A DNA stretch of 64,000 bases from Mercurialis annua (lineage: Eukaryota > Streptophyta > Magnoliopsida > Malpighiales > Euphorbiaceae), in assembly GCF_937616625.2 (NCBI RefSeq), contig NC_065571.1, positions 44,191,651 to 44,255,650 of the forward strand, written 5' to 3'. Below are positions 50,047 through 62,629 of the stretch, one piece after another. The translations under genes were made by a program, and so were the position numbers. The notes under the pieces are model-generated. The model had not been told where the DNA came from, did not search any database, and worked only from the letters and a program-made list of their open reading frames with translations. The first letter of the stretch is position 1. Every line of letters starts with the position of its first letter.

Positions 50047-53000
50047 TTATAGCATTGTTAGCAAAAACAGAATGAGACCTGCAGCCAAACTCAATGGCTT
50101 GCGCGGGTATCCTACTGTCCGCTTGGCAGCTCCATAATATGGCTCGATCATTATCTCAAATCTGCAAGTTCCGACTGATGGGTCTGTTTTGGTGATAGTG
50201 GAAATGTTCTCGAACTTGCATGCTTCCTCAAGCTGATTCTGATTCTGATAATAACTGTTCAATGCATATGAAATATTTCCCATTGCATCCAAACTTCCAC
50301 ACGACGTCCCATAACCAAGGCTGGTGCAATCAGCGCGTGCACAAGCATAGCTCACACTTGGTGCCACATTTGGGTCATCAAGCTTGGCTGATGACTTCAT
50401 TACGCACCATTTTCGGTCCAGGTAACGCACATTTTTTGCTTCAACCAATAATCCTGAGGATGTGGTGCCAAGGTTAAGGGAGTACTTAGCTCTTCCATCA
50501 TATGTGAATATTCCCCAGTGGCGTTCAAAGTTCCCGGGATCAATGCTCTTAGCATCTTCATCTATCAAACTAAATAAATAAGCATCAATAGGTCCAGGCC
50601 TCATTGGGGTACCCTTCCCACCTGAAATACGTGACATAAAACCTTGGTTGAATCTTTGGGCATACTCGTTGTTAGCATTCCTATCACCATCAGTGGGCCA
50701 CCCCATCTCTCCAACAATGACGGGCATGTTTCCAAACCCATTCCTTTGTAAGGCATGCACAAGAGTATCATAATTAGCATCAAACATGTTGGTGTACAAT
50801 GTTCCACCGTCATTTAAAGGGGTTGCATTGCCATCAAAGAATGCGTACTCGACTGGAAAATTGGAATCAGTGTAAAGGCTGATAAAAGGATAGATATTTA
50901 CAGTGAAAGGGGCCCCGCTGTCGCTCAAAAACTTGACAATGTTAAACATGTAATCATGGATATCAGATCGAAAGTCACCGCCAGATGGAAAATCAGTCGT
51001 GCTCGCATAGACATCGGCATTCAGAGGGACAGTCACCTTCACTTGGTTGCTTATTCCAGCTTTTATCAGAGCAGATTGTACATTCTGAAGAGCTGGGAGA
51101 GTTGTTGAAAGAAAGGTTCCATTGTATGTTGTCAAGAAAGGTTCATTTCCAACCGCAACATATCTGTAGAATTTATTTATTATTTTGTTAAGTTTTATCA
51201 GTTAAAAATGAAAAACGCAAAGCAAGCAAGAAAAGGGATTATAAAATAATTGTTAGAAACTGATCTGAGTGGAAGACGACAAGTTATACAAGGACCTGTT
51301 CTCTATTTTTATCATCTGAGTAAATGTACGTTCACTCATCTACTGGTGATTAGAGCTAAGTAATTAAAAGGGACAAACCAATGTGTGCACTTTGAAGTTG
51401 TGAAAAATGCTTCTTGTGTCTATACACCAACAAAAGTGGAGATGGCCATGATGAATTTTTCCAAACGCAATAAAATTAATAAATTCGTTAAGGACCATGA
51501 TTTTTACTACTCCATGAGTATTATTAATTAAAATATTAAAAGATTACAAGAAGAAAAATAAAAAAAATTTAGATTGTTATGCCTGTGCAATTCCAAGAAG
51601 AGAAGATATAAGCCAAGAATGAGAAACTATTAGACGGACTTGGTCTAACAAGTCAATTAATATTAAACTAATAAATTATGACACAACAACTAATGATGGT
51701 TACCTAAATATAGAACTATTATAAGCTAAGATCGATCACTTAAGAAAAGAAACAGGGATATCTTTTTAATTTTGAAGATTGCTTTAAAAGTTAAAGATCT
51801 GGTGTGGTGTGGCAGAACAAAGGGCAGAGCTTACGCTCTACTTGAACAGATTTACTTATTATTCTTCCAGCGGAAATCAGTGCAAGTCATAATCATGGGA
51901 TGAATTTGGGTAGTAGGGATGGAGCTGTGAGGCGGAAAAACAAACAAACACGGGATGGCTCTAGTGTAACTTAGGATGGCGCTTTGTGTCAAAGGGATGC
52001 ATGTCTGTCTAGCATATGGCTGAATTATCAGAAATGATGCTGGAGAATGTGTAGCAGCTAGCAACGGGACAGGAAAATGTTACATGGACCCTGAAATTGC
52101 CGAAGCAATTAGTTTTGATGAAGCTCTTAGCTGAATCAAGACCTTCCCTAGAAAAGGTGGTAATAGAGTCCGATTCACTTATGCTAGTTCAAGCGTTAAT
52201 AAGTCGTAATTCTGATTTATTCTATGTTTTCTTTACTTATTGATGATTGTAAATACCTCCACTTTTAGAGATATTGTTGAATGCGATTTAAATTTTGCAA
52301 AAAGATCAGCGACTAATGCTGGTCATTCTGAGTCTGATCTTCAATGGTGGGCAGGGGAGCTACCCCTGATTTTCTTTGTAATGCTCTTACAGCGGATGCT
52401 GCTCAATTTATATGGACTTATGCGGGCTTACTTTCAAATTTATTTAGGGAATTTGTAAAAAAATACTCAGCTTTTAACTTTATTTGCAAAAGATACACCG
52501 TTTTTGAAAATCTATTGTTTTACTCTGTTTTTTTGAAAATTTATATTTTTACTTGTCAATTTATGAAAATACTCCATTCTTTTAGAAACTGTTTTAGAAA
52601 CGATTACAGAATGTGTTTCCAGGAACCGTTTGAAGTCATTTTGAAACTTTTTGAAACTATTTAAGAAGCGGCTATGAAGCACCGATACGGGTACGGGTAC
52701 GGGGAACGGCATTTTTAAAAAAAATAGGACACGGGTACAACGGCGAGGACACGGCAATTCTTTTATTTTTTTAAAATATATATTTACTCATATATAAGGT
52801 TTCAAGATGCGAAAACAATGAATATTATGTCATAAGATGCATAAGTACTACGTAAGTTAGTTGAATTAACAATTCCAACATAAATTCAAGTCAGTCAAAC
52901 TAATTCCAATAAAAAGTTTTAAAGAACAAATATGACTTTTAACAATAAGAAAAAGTACTTGAAATAAAAATAACAAACTAAATATATGTGAGAATTAAAA

Positions 53001-55486
53001 ATAAGGTTTAGTTAATTAGGAGAATACCTAAAAAACTAAAATATTTGTAAATTTACCTCAAAAACTGAAAATTTATAAGCGTACCTAAAAAAATAAATAT
53101 TTATTTTTTTACTCCGCAATTTATTTTTTTACTCCGCAGTTTCAAACGGTTTCAAATACAGTTTATAATAGAGTTTCAAACGGTTTATAAAGGTTTCATA
53201 AAAATAGAGTTTCAAACGGTTTCAAATACAGTTTCAAAAAACACAATTTGAAACTGTTTTATAAAAACGTTTCAAATAGAGTTTCTAATAGAGTTTCAAA
53301 CGGTTTCAAATAGAGTTTCTAATAGAGTTTCAAACGGTTTATAACAGTTTCATAAAAATAGAGTTTCAAACGGTTTCAAATACAGTTTCTAATAGAGTTT
53401 CAAATGGTTTATAACAGAGTATTTTTAAAAAACTTTGACATCTTTGAAACCGTTTATAATACAGTTTCAAACAGTTTAAAAAAAACGGAGTATTTTTACA
53501 AATTTTTTCAGAGTAAAAAAATAAATTTCAGAGTAAAAAAATAATTTTTTCGAAAAAAAAGGTAGACAAATAATTTTTCAAAAAACGGAGTATTTTTACA
53601 AATATTTTGAAAAACGGAGTATTTTTTGCAAATTTCCCCGCCGTGTCCCCCTAAATACGGCGCTCCGGAGGAATGTCGGTGCTTCATAGAGAAGCGGTTT
53701 CCTAAAAACGGTTGAAACTGCATGCTCGAGTAAAGAAGTAAAGTGTAAGACGCGCTAGAGTATGACTAAAAACTTGTGATTTTGGGGTTAAATTTTGCAA
53801 ATATTTTTTTAAGGAATTTTCATAAAGATCCCATTTATTTGTAACTAAAAAATTCAGATCCCGCACATAGAAAATTTGGGCCTACTACAAATTAGGACGA
53901 GGACAAGCTTGAACTTTAAAATTATTATCCAAACCGATCCCAAGGTGGGCGAACCGAACAGGTACCCAGTCCATTGAACAACTCTAAGTCCATGCAACAA
54001 TTTCCTACCACTATCTCAATGGTGCCATGCTGAGTTGTTAACATGAAGCTATTAATTTGAGGACTCACTTTATGTAAACTAAGGACTGATGTAATGAAAT
54101 TTAAGACATGTTAACAGTTGAGCCTAACATCATATTTTCTAAAGGTGAGAGATTGTATTGACAAGTCCATGATGAGAAAAGTAAGTTTAGTGACATGGAT
54201 TGCCTATCTAAGGACTTTTAGGTTGGAATATAGAAAGGAATTTATGATCCACTACAGAAAGGAATAATAAGTTATAGTTCATTGAACATGGCATATCTAT
54301 TATCTCTAACAAAGTTAAATGATTAGGCCGATTACCGTAAAAATACTTAAAACAACAATTATCGATGCTATTGCTAACGGTAGTCACGTAATTTAGTTAA
54401 ATTAATTGATAATCAAAGAAAGTTGAGAGAGGGTTATAAAATATGATTCTATAAAATCCTCAAAACCAAAGTTTACAAAAAGCATAGTGTTTTACAGGAA
54501 ATAAAGTAGGATTAGGATGTCAAATATAATACGAAAACATCCCAACTTGAAAGCAAGAATCCACGGTTGTTAGCATAGAATCAAATTAAAAGCATGCATG
54601 AATTTGGATTAAAAGAAAAATGATCTTCTTGCAGAATATGATTTAGCTTTATTCAGCAGCAGCATATCAAGAGGGACCATATCAACATTATGCACAGCAT
54701 AAGTTCAAAATTAATGTCATAAAAGCTGACAAAATTACACAAAGTGATGGTAAGGAGATATTCCAAGTAGCAATTGAGTTTTAATAATGATCCAAATATA
54801 ACATTTTGGCAGCAATTATGCCTCTAACAGCCAATAAAACCAATATAAACAGGCAAGTAATCTGAAAAATCCATATATTTCCTACTTTAATCACTAATAA
54901 CCAAAAATATATTAAAATCTATTGAAGTCATTGAATGATCGACTTTAGTAGGAAAATCTATGTAATTAAATCAAGAAAGAAACCAATCTCAATCTGTTCA
55001 ACTGAGCATAATTAGCTATAATTAAAACAAAACCAATCAAATATTATTGACAAAACTTGCTAAAATTAACAAAAAGAAGCAAACTTTTAGATTTTCAAAA
55101 CAATCAGATCAAATATTTCTATATTAGGAGATGAATGAGCAAGAAGAAAATAGGGCTGACCTGATGTTGACATTACTAGAGGAGATATGAGCGGAGACAT
55201 TTTTAGAAACCCATTTCTCAGCAGCTTTCATACTCCCAGCCAAAGTTGAAAGCATATCATTTGGAATACCCACCATGACCTCAATACCAGACTTACCAAG
55301 AGCTCTAAGGGTATCATAATCTGCATCAAAAAGCTTCACTTTTTGGATCCCGTTGTCTCTCAGTAGCCTCACCACTGTATCTGGAGGCAGTGGGTGGCTT
55401 GCTTGTGTCCCCCAGTTGGCTCCTATTCCACCCACTGAACTCACCAGTACTCCAAATAACAGTACTAATAATGAAAATTTACCCAT
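50047..55486 (-). CDS. GPI-anchored glucan endo-1,3-beta-glucosidase (GH17 with X8 domain)
   Basis: Two exons on -, 55486-55161 and 51163-50047, joined in phase 2 (ATCAG|GTCAG..TACAG|ATATG), 480 aa. Signal peptide 1-20; GH17 barrel with acid/base Glu116 (AVGNEP, just after the splice) and nucleophile Glu261 ([11 protein letters not shown]); X8/CBM43 domain about 360-445 ([21 protein letters not shown]) with its conserved cysteines; hydrophobic tail about 466-480 as GPI-attachment signal. The GEMGWPTDG and [11 protein letters not shown] segments match the Arabidopsis At4g31140/At5g58090 subgroup. It would hydrolyse callose at the cell surface, wall or plasmodesmata. The 4.0-kb intron is filled with transposon debris. 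Confidence 0.93.
51164..51849. other. Glucanase intron, first part
   Basis: AT-rich, no feature recognised. Confidence 0.5.
51850..52445 (+). pseudogene. LINE RNase H fragment in the glucanase intron
   Basis: On + broken frames read ..[11 protein letters not shown].., [44 protein letters not shown] and [14 protein letters not shown], a plant LINE-type RVT_3 RNase H tail with several frame shifts and stops. Confidence 0.65.
52672..53689. mobile_element. Non-autonomous hAT-type element with 8-bp duplication
   Basis: Perfect 14-bp terminal inverted repeats CTATGAAGCACCGA / TCGGTGCTTCATAG and perfect 8-bp target duplication AGAAGCGG (52664-52671 and 53690-53697). Internally AT-rich with ACGGGTACGGGTACGG near the left end and CCCGCCGTGTCCCC near the right. 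Contains the tandem repeat at 53135-53480. No coding capacity. Confidence 0.85.
53135..53480. repeat. Tandem repeat of GAGTTTCAAACGGTTTCAAATA-type units
   Basis: Degenerate repeats of GTTTCAAACGGTTTCAAAT, GTTTCTAATAGAGTTTC and GGTTTATAACAGTTTC about 30-60 bp apart. Similar AAACGGTTGAAACTG motifs also lie just outside the hAT element (52600-52660, 53698-53720), so the element inserted into a related sequence. Confidence 0.7.
53698..55160. other. Glucanase intron, remaining part
   Basis: AT-rich non-coding sequence, nothing recognised. Confidence 0.5.
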
Positions 55487-56300
55487 TTTTACTGTCTTTA
55501 AAATCTGCTATACCCTAGCTAAAAGCAGTGCAGAGGATGGAATATAGAGTATGAAAGATGAAAACTTTGAATCCTAAGAGCATACCCAGATGGAGAATAG
55601 GTTGAGAGCTCAAGAAAGAGCAAAAACCCAGAAAAGAAATGGTCCAAAAAGTTGGAGATTTCTTGAAGGCGTTAGCAAAGAGCGGTGAAATAAAAATAAA
55701 AAGATATTAGAGAGCTGAAATAAAAGATTAAAAATGATGAGTAATGGAAGAAGTTAAGGATCTGGAGAGTGAGATAAGAAGGTTATTAAAAGAATCTAAT
55801 CCAACTCCGCAACACTTCATACTTCACACGCACTCACGAAAAGTTAACTGTGTTCTTTGCTTGCTTGGCGCTTGCCCCACAGCAGACAATAATGGCGACA
55901 AAAGCAGAAATTATTTAATAAATTAATGAAAAGGAAATGGATGGGAATATAAAAATGGGCGGGCTGGTCTGACATGGCATTGGCAATGCATTTTGGTGTA
56001 AATTTGGCTCAATATTCAACCTTTATTTATCCCTTCCACTTTTTGCTTTCAAATTTCTACTATTTCGTGCCTTTTCTGAAAAATAATCACGGGTTGTGCT
56101 AGATGAATTTTACCTATGAAACAGCGATAAGTTTTACATTCAAATATTTTTTTTATGGAGCCAGATAAGTTCTTTATATTAGAAGATAAAATTTTAATTT
56201 TAAACCGGTATATATAAATACTACACGCAAGTCCCGCATATTTATGCGGAATCAAAAAATTTTGAATAATAGATTTGTATAAAAAATGTAAAAAAATCAT
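55487..56300 (-). other. Upstream region of the glucanase gene
   Basis: Presumed promoter and 5' UTR on -. A short frame at 55744-55926 (+) has no recognisable homology. No other feature. Confidence 0.4.
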
Positions 56301-59300
56301 AATATGTAAAATAATACCACCACCCGACCTCGTACTTCACATCCACACATCAAACGTCCCAAAAAAATTCTCTCCGACCGGGTGTAGCCCCATCAACCTT
56401 ATATTCACCTCAGTAATTACTTCCACACCACTGGCAACACCTGTCATATAAAATCAAAATCCCACCCGACACATATACAAGAGTACATCGAGTTCCATGC
56501 CCGACAGTTAGCTTTCCTCCAGCAAGTCTAGCAAAGCCATGCTCGGCCACCACCCCCTACCACCTCTCGAGGTAACACCACCATCCCACCATACGTGCCA
56601 GCTCCACCTCCCCACCCACCAGAGTTCTACTAAGGACAAACAACACCCGAGGAAGCCACTCCGAAGAAAAACCAGCAAGAACATCAAATCCCAAGAGATG
56701 AACACGTGAACCAAACCGGCCATAAAACACCCGAAGGATCAAGACAGACGCAAAAACGAGTAGAAATCGAAGAAAGTGTGCATAGCTCAGGGGCAGGGTA
56801 AGGCCAGAAGAAAAATCTGGAGTAGGAAATAACAGAAAGGGTGAGAACCGAGATGGATAAGTTCAAAAGAAGGGAACCGAGAAGCACGAGCTTCCTAAAC
56901 ATTGGAAACTCATTGTCGGCAGAAATCCGAGACGAACCCTTTCCATTGAATTACAAAATACTGCAGCTGGACGATTACCACGGAACAAGGGATCTGATCA
57001 CCCACTTGAGTTGTTTCCAAGTAGTCATGATGGTATAAAGCTTATCTGAAGCAGTTGTTTGCAAACTGTTTCCAATGACTTTGAAAGGACCTGCAGCAAT
57101 ATGGTATTATAGCTTAAAAGAAGGATCCATCTGAAGTTTTGACGAGCTAGCAAAAGCCTTCCGAACACATTTTGCGCCAAGCATACAACGCAAAACGAAA
57201 TCCAGCGACCTCAAGCTCTGCCACCAAAAATCCGGGAAAAGTTTGCAAAGTTTTATTGGAAGGTTCAATGCCGAGGCTGCCGAAGTGGAAAACCTGAATT
57301 ATGACACCGTGATAGACGCGATGAAGGATAACACAACGATGATGGCATTCCGAGACAACCTGATTACAAACCCGGTACAAACTTACTCCCAGCTAATGGA
57401 CCGAGCATGGAGTTATATAAACCTAGATGAGGAGCAACAGAGAAAATCCGCTCAAACGACTGTGCAACCTCAAATGACAAGGCCAACCTTCAATCAGAAT
57501 AACAGGCAAGACCGGTTCAAACCGAGAGAGCAGCGACAGCCCATGCCTCCTCGGATGGAGCCACATCGACCTGTCAAAATAGAGGACCAGGCTTTTATCC
57601 CACTTAACAAACCAAGATCACACATCCTGATGTGGATTCAAAAAAATAACGAACCAGTGCGCTATCCTACGAAGTTACAATTCGAAGGAGACAGAAAGAA
57701 ATACTGCCAGTTTCATGATGGTAATGGGCATGTCACCGATGAATGCGGAAGCCTTAAGAAAGAGATGGACCGATTGGTGCAAGTCGACCGCCTGAAAGAT
57801 TTCGTAGCACAGAACAAAAATAACCAGGGAGCAAACAGCCAAGGAGAGCATAGCGGAAAGAGGGGCCACCTCCGAAAAGGAAAAATGTGTTAGGAGTAAT
57901 CAACAGCATAGCGGGAGGAATGGCTGATCCTGAATACAAGCGAGGCAAGCGCAAAAGGCAAAAAATCGTGACGAACATAACAGTAAACCAACCTCTACCT
58001 GAGGTCAGCTTCGGTCCGGCATATGGCGAAGGCGAGGATTTTCCACATTAGGAACCCCTGGTGATCTCGGGTCTAATAGAAAACTTCTGGGTGATGAGGC
58101 AATTGGTAGATGAAGGGAGCTCGATGAACCTCATTACAAAAGAGGCATACCTCGGAATAGGATGCTCGGTTTTAAACCTCAAACCGGTCAGAACCCCTCT
58201 CATCAGACTAGGAGGAGCACCAGTACAAGCGGAAGGAGTAGCCGAGCTAACAGTCGAGCTGGGGAAAGAAAACAAGACACCAGAAGGAGGCCTAGTTGAC
58301 ATAACTAAAAAATTCAAATCACTGTTCATGGTAGTGGATATGCCACTCGCCTACAATGTTATCCTCGGTAGACCAATGCTGTACAACACTGGAGCAGTCA
58401 CATGTATCAAATACCTTTCAATGAAAATTTCAACCGAAGAAGGCATGGTAACGGTCAAAGGAAGGCAAGACATAGCCAAAATGTGCTACCTAGTTTCCAT
58501 GAAAGGCGTATCAGAGGCCCTGGCTATAGAAACAATGAAAATAACAGACTCGGATGAGGGAAAACTCAAACCACATGGGAAGCTAGAAAAGGCGGACTTG
58601 GCAGGAATAACCCCGAGGTCGGTCAAGATAGGCGCCGAGTTTCCTAAACATATCAATCAAGAGATAACTGACATGCTAATCGGAAACGAATTAGAATTTG
58701 TCAACACTCCAGGAGAGATAGAAGGAGTAGACCCAGCATTCATTTCACATAAGCTAGATGTAGATCCAACACACAAGCCGGTAAAACAGAAGAAGAGAGC
58801 TTTTGCGGTGGATAGACAAATCGCTATCAGAGCCGAGGTAGACAAATTATTGGCAGCTGGTTTCATCAAAAGAGTGTACTACCCGGAGTGGTTATCAAAT
58901 GTGGTGCTCATAAGGAATCCAAATGGAAAGTGGAGACTATGCATAGACTTCACGGACCTAAAGCGAGCATGCCCTAAAGACAGTTACCCATTACCAAACA
59001 TCGATCAGCTAGTCGATTCAACCAGCGGCTACGAAATCTATTCATTCATAGATGCAGCCCAAGGGTACCACCAAATACTAATGCATAGAGATGATGAGGG
59101 AAAGACAAGTTTTGTAACTGATAGTGGCACATACTGCTACAAACAGATGCCTTTTGGCTTGAAGAATGTCGGGGCAACATACCAGCGATTGATGAATTTC
59201 ATATTCAAGGACCAGATCGGTCGAAATATGGAGGTTTATGTCGACGACATCATTGTCTAGTCCAAAAAGGTGGAGCATCACGCAAAAGACCTGGAAGAGG

Positions 59301-59395
59301 TATTTAACAAGTTAAAAAAATACAAGCTCAAGATGAACCCGGATAAGTGCGCTTTCGGATTACCAGCTGGGAAATTTCTAGGATCAGTAGCTTAA
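56300..59395 (+). pseudogene. Truncated Ty3/gypsy gag-protease-reverse transcriptase
   Basis: The gag region runs from about 56450 with stops (..EYIEFHARQLAFLQQV.. then MDKFKRREPRSTSFLN), the gag core at 56940-57420 with a frame break near 57040 (FPLNYKILQLDDYHGTRDL and QSFIGRFNAEAAEVEN), and the CQFHDGNGHVTDECGSLKK segment to 57893. From 58061 follow the protease (VDEGSSMNLI, YNVILGRPMLYN) and RT (WRLCIDFTDLKRACPKD, MPFGLKNVGATYQRLMN, YVDD at about 59235). A TAG follows the YVDDIIV motif at 59258. The frame resumes to KCAFGLPAGKFLG and stops abruptly at about 59385: RNase H and integrase are missing. RT and gag style fit the Tat/Ogre side. No LTRs attached. Confidence 0.88.
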
Positions 59396-60791
59396 ATATA
59401 GCATATCAATAACAACGATTCAATCCATCAAAATCCTATATTATGCATTTCTAGGCAAAATCACACAACAACGAATCCATAAATCAATTAGGAGTAAAAA
59501 CATTACCTAAGAATGATGAACAAGATTATAATTGATGTATTAACCCAAGGTTCAAAGGGTTGGACCGAAATCAATTGGATCCACAAGCCACCAATGAAGA
59601 ACACAACGTAGAAATCGCGTAGATCTTACGAGTATGATGAAAAATCAAGTTCTTAGCGTAATAAATTGCATCCGGACTTGTTAGAACAAAGGACATGTGT
59701 ATTTTCTATGAAGATATTCATTTTAGGGTTTGTGGAAAAGAAAAGGGGGCTGCTCACATGAAAATAAGGGTATATTTATAGACTTATGCGGGCTTTACAT
59801 GGGCTTTGATAAAAGTCACGATTTAATTATCATTTTGAGAGTTAGAAGCATCCAAACGACGCGAAAATTGTACTCGTGCGAGAAAATACTCTTATGAACA
59901 ACATATCAAAAGATGGGTATTGATCCGAAATTTCAATTGGGAGATATCAACGTTTTACTAAAACAGGGCAGTTTTGGAAAACATGCGAATACTGTTTTGA
60001 TAAATACCCGAAAATAAATCGAATCAACATCAAACACATACGAGATCATGAGATATATATAAGACACTCAAGAAGACACTACCAAGGTATCACAAGTGTT
60101 ACTTCTAACATATAACCATTCATAATCAAATTCGAAACATAATAAGAAAAATGTTGAAATGCAAAATAGCAACGAATGCAAGAAAACAACCAATTTGTAA
60201 CGGATAACCGAACTGACAAATCAAGTTTGAAAATACGGGGTACACTAGGTTAATTAGGGTTAAATTATAATTAATTAGTATTTAAATATAATTTATTAGA
60301 GTAAATTATGATTAATTAGAAATCCAATCTCCAATTAAGGTGCCACGTCAGTATAGGGGTGTTTATGTACCTGTTTTGACAAGTTCAAGGTGAAAGTGAT
60401 CCGATTTTGCTAATTTAGACGTTTTCGATACTTTGTGCCAAGTTGAGGGGGTGAAGTGATCTTTTGTTCAATTTATTACTAATTGGAACATTAGGCGTGC
60501 AGTATTGCCGCTAAACATTTATTTCTTTATAATTATTTAGGGTGTATTTAATGATAATCAACCAATATGTTATTTCAGTCTAATATTTGTATTGAAATTA
60601 ATTTTTTTTATCTACACTTTATTTAGAGCTTTGCCTCCTGCAAGTGACCTACCCGGCTCGAGTGGGATTAGTCTGAATGTGAAAGCTTAAAGGTGTCGTT
60701 TCATAGTTGGAATCCGTTCAGAACACCTCATGATCAGAAAAAAAAGAAGTTAAAATAATAATTAAAATAAACTATTTATAACTATGTTAAG
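59387..60791. other. Sequence replacing the gypsy pol 3' part
   Basis: No coding content. On the - strand CTATAAATATACCC near 59775 with a leader towards CCTATA.. resembles an LTR promoter region, so this may be part of another LTR. 60640-60700 has CCCGGCTCGAGTGGGATTAG, a sequence type seen in tRNA-like repeats. No clean ends. Confidence 0.35.
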
Positions 60792-60796
60792 ATAAT

Positions 60797-61392
60797 TGAT
60801 GGATACCAAATCCTATCTTATCTATAATGTAGCCGAGTCGCAGGAAATCCATTCTCAGACTATCAGATTCCTGCCAAGAGGACCAAAACATATAAAGCAG
60901 ATGGCCGAATCCATAGGATCCACCGCGATATCATCCAACAAGATAAAGACCAAATTCCTGAGAACTCGGACAAAGCACGTCGACCCTGTGATTTTTATAG
61001 ATTACCAGATCTACTACATAATCTCGAAGTATCTCTCCTATTTGAATACAAACTCCAACTTAGTAAGATAAGTTATAACTTAGGAAGACGATATTTAGGA
61101 AGGCGTTCCTAAATAGGACTCATGTCTGAATAAGATGATTACTCCTAATCAGGGTCAAATCCTACAAAGTAGGATTCACTTTCCTACTATGATTCTACTA
61201 GGTATGCAATCATCTACTATAAAAACAGCATGAGGTATGCCTAAACATACAGTTACATTAATATACTCAAAATACTGCTCAAAGCTCTAAACTGACTTTA
61301 GCATCGGAGAGTTAATCGGACAACCACTGTCCGGTTAGCTTCTATCCTATTTTGCAGGTCTCATTCACCGGATCAGAAAGCAGACTCCATCA
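60797..61392 (+). mobile_element. Solo LTR of the TGATGG gypsy family
   Basis: 596 bp from TGATGGATACCAAATCC to GACTCCATCA, TATA box CTATAAAAAC at about 61220. Perfect 5-bp target duplication ATAAT (60792-60796 and 61393-61397). Related to the LTR at 31206-31795 of the gypsy remnant. Since the duplication brackets the single LTR, the coding gypsy piece upstream does not belong to it. Confidence 0.93.
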
Positions 61393-61397
61393 ATAAT

Positions 61398-62529
61398 TGT
61401 CTAAAATTAATTAAATTGACTATTTTAATATTAAAATATTATTTATTCATCTAAAATTCTAATTAAATTAAATTACTTTTGATAAATTATCATATTAATT
61501 ATTATTTGATTCTTTTCTATTTATATTTTATATAATTTTAAAATATAAACATTAATTAAAAATTTAACTATTAAAATAATCATTTGAAATACTAAATAAG
61601 ATAAACTATTAATAAAGGATTACTATTTCAATTATTATTTGATATTTAATATTTAAATATAATTTATAATTATAAAAATATTTATTAATTAAAATTGACG
61701 AATTATTTTAAGAGTCCTGTGTGAACATATAAAGTGACATTAATATATATAAAATCAAACAACTAATCAGTCAGGTGAGAGGGGATTGTAGGTGACGAAG
61801 CATCCATGCTTACACCTAATAGTCATCTAATGACTCATCTAATTTCTATTCAAAATAATATCTTTTTGGAAAAATTCATGCCAGGGTTATCAATTTGTTT
61901 TCGGAAATCTACTACTTTAATATCTATTTTTTTTTAAGTTAGTATCTAAATTATTAGTTTATATAAATGGCCAATTAATACTCTGTTTTGTTTTTGTTCT
62001 TTTCATTTATATTTTAAACTTTCTAAATCATCAATTTTTAACATTATTCTTCCAATTTTCAATTTTAACCATACATTTTTTTTTTCAAATTTGAGTTTTT
62101 CCACTATAAAAAAATTTAAATATATCCTTCAATTTGACACTTAGTCTAAATACGTCTTTAATATTTTAAAAGCACGGACACAGACTAAATGCACTTCAAA
62201 AAAAAATTATACTCTCTTCATACATTAATCAAATGATAAAAATACACTATAAATAGAAGAGTGTAGTATATATAGTCGTTTCCGAGGCTATCTGTCAAAT
62301 ATGAATTTAAATTTTTTTCAAGTGAAAAAACTCAAACTTTGAGAGAATCGGGTACAACTGAAATTAAAAATTGAACGAGGCAAAATTGACAATTATGAAA
62401 GTTTGAGACATAAATAAAAAAATAAAGAAAAGTAAAATATCTTTTGATGATTAAATATTTATAAATTAATATTTTTACATTCTAAAAACATTCTAAATAA
62501 ATATTTTAAAATTCTTTTTTTATAATTGA
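61398..62529. other. AT-rich intergenic sequence
   Basis: No gene or repeat recognised. Confidence 0.5.
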
Positions 62530-62612
62530 GAGATAGGGAAGGTTTGTGGGAAAAAAATGAACCCACGACCTAGTAAAATTGATGCCTAACACTTCTACCA
62601 TTTGAGCTATTA
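62530..62612 (-). repeat. tRNA-like SINE fragment
   Basis: On - TAGCTCAAATGGTAGAAGTG resembles a tRNA A box and GGTCGTGGGTTCATTT a B box about 35 nt apart. Degenerate and short; a decayed tRNA-derived repeat is a possibility only. Confidence 0.35.
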
Positions 62613-62629
62613 CTTATTGGTATTTTAAA

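Noticed and set aside
55744..55926. 60-codon frame upstream of the glucanase
   Set aside because: No homology and no supporting splice or promoter signal.
60640..60720. Possible tRNA gene or SINE (CCCGGCTCGAGTGGG)
   Set aside because: Only a B-box-like motif; no A box or cloverleaf could be drawn.
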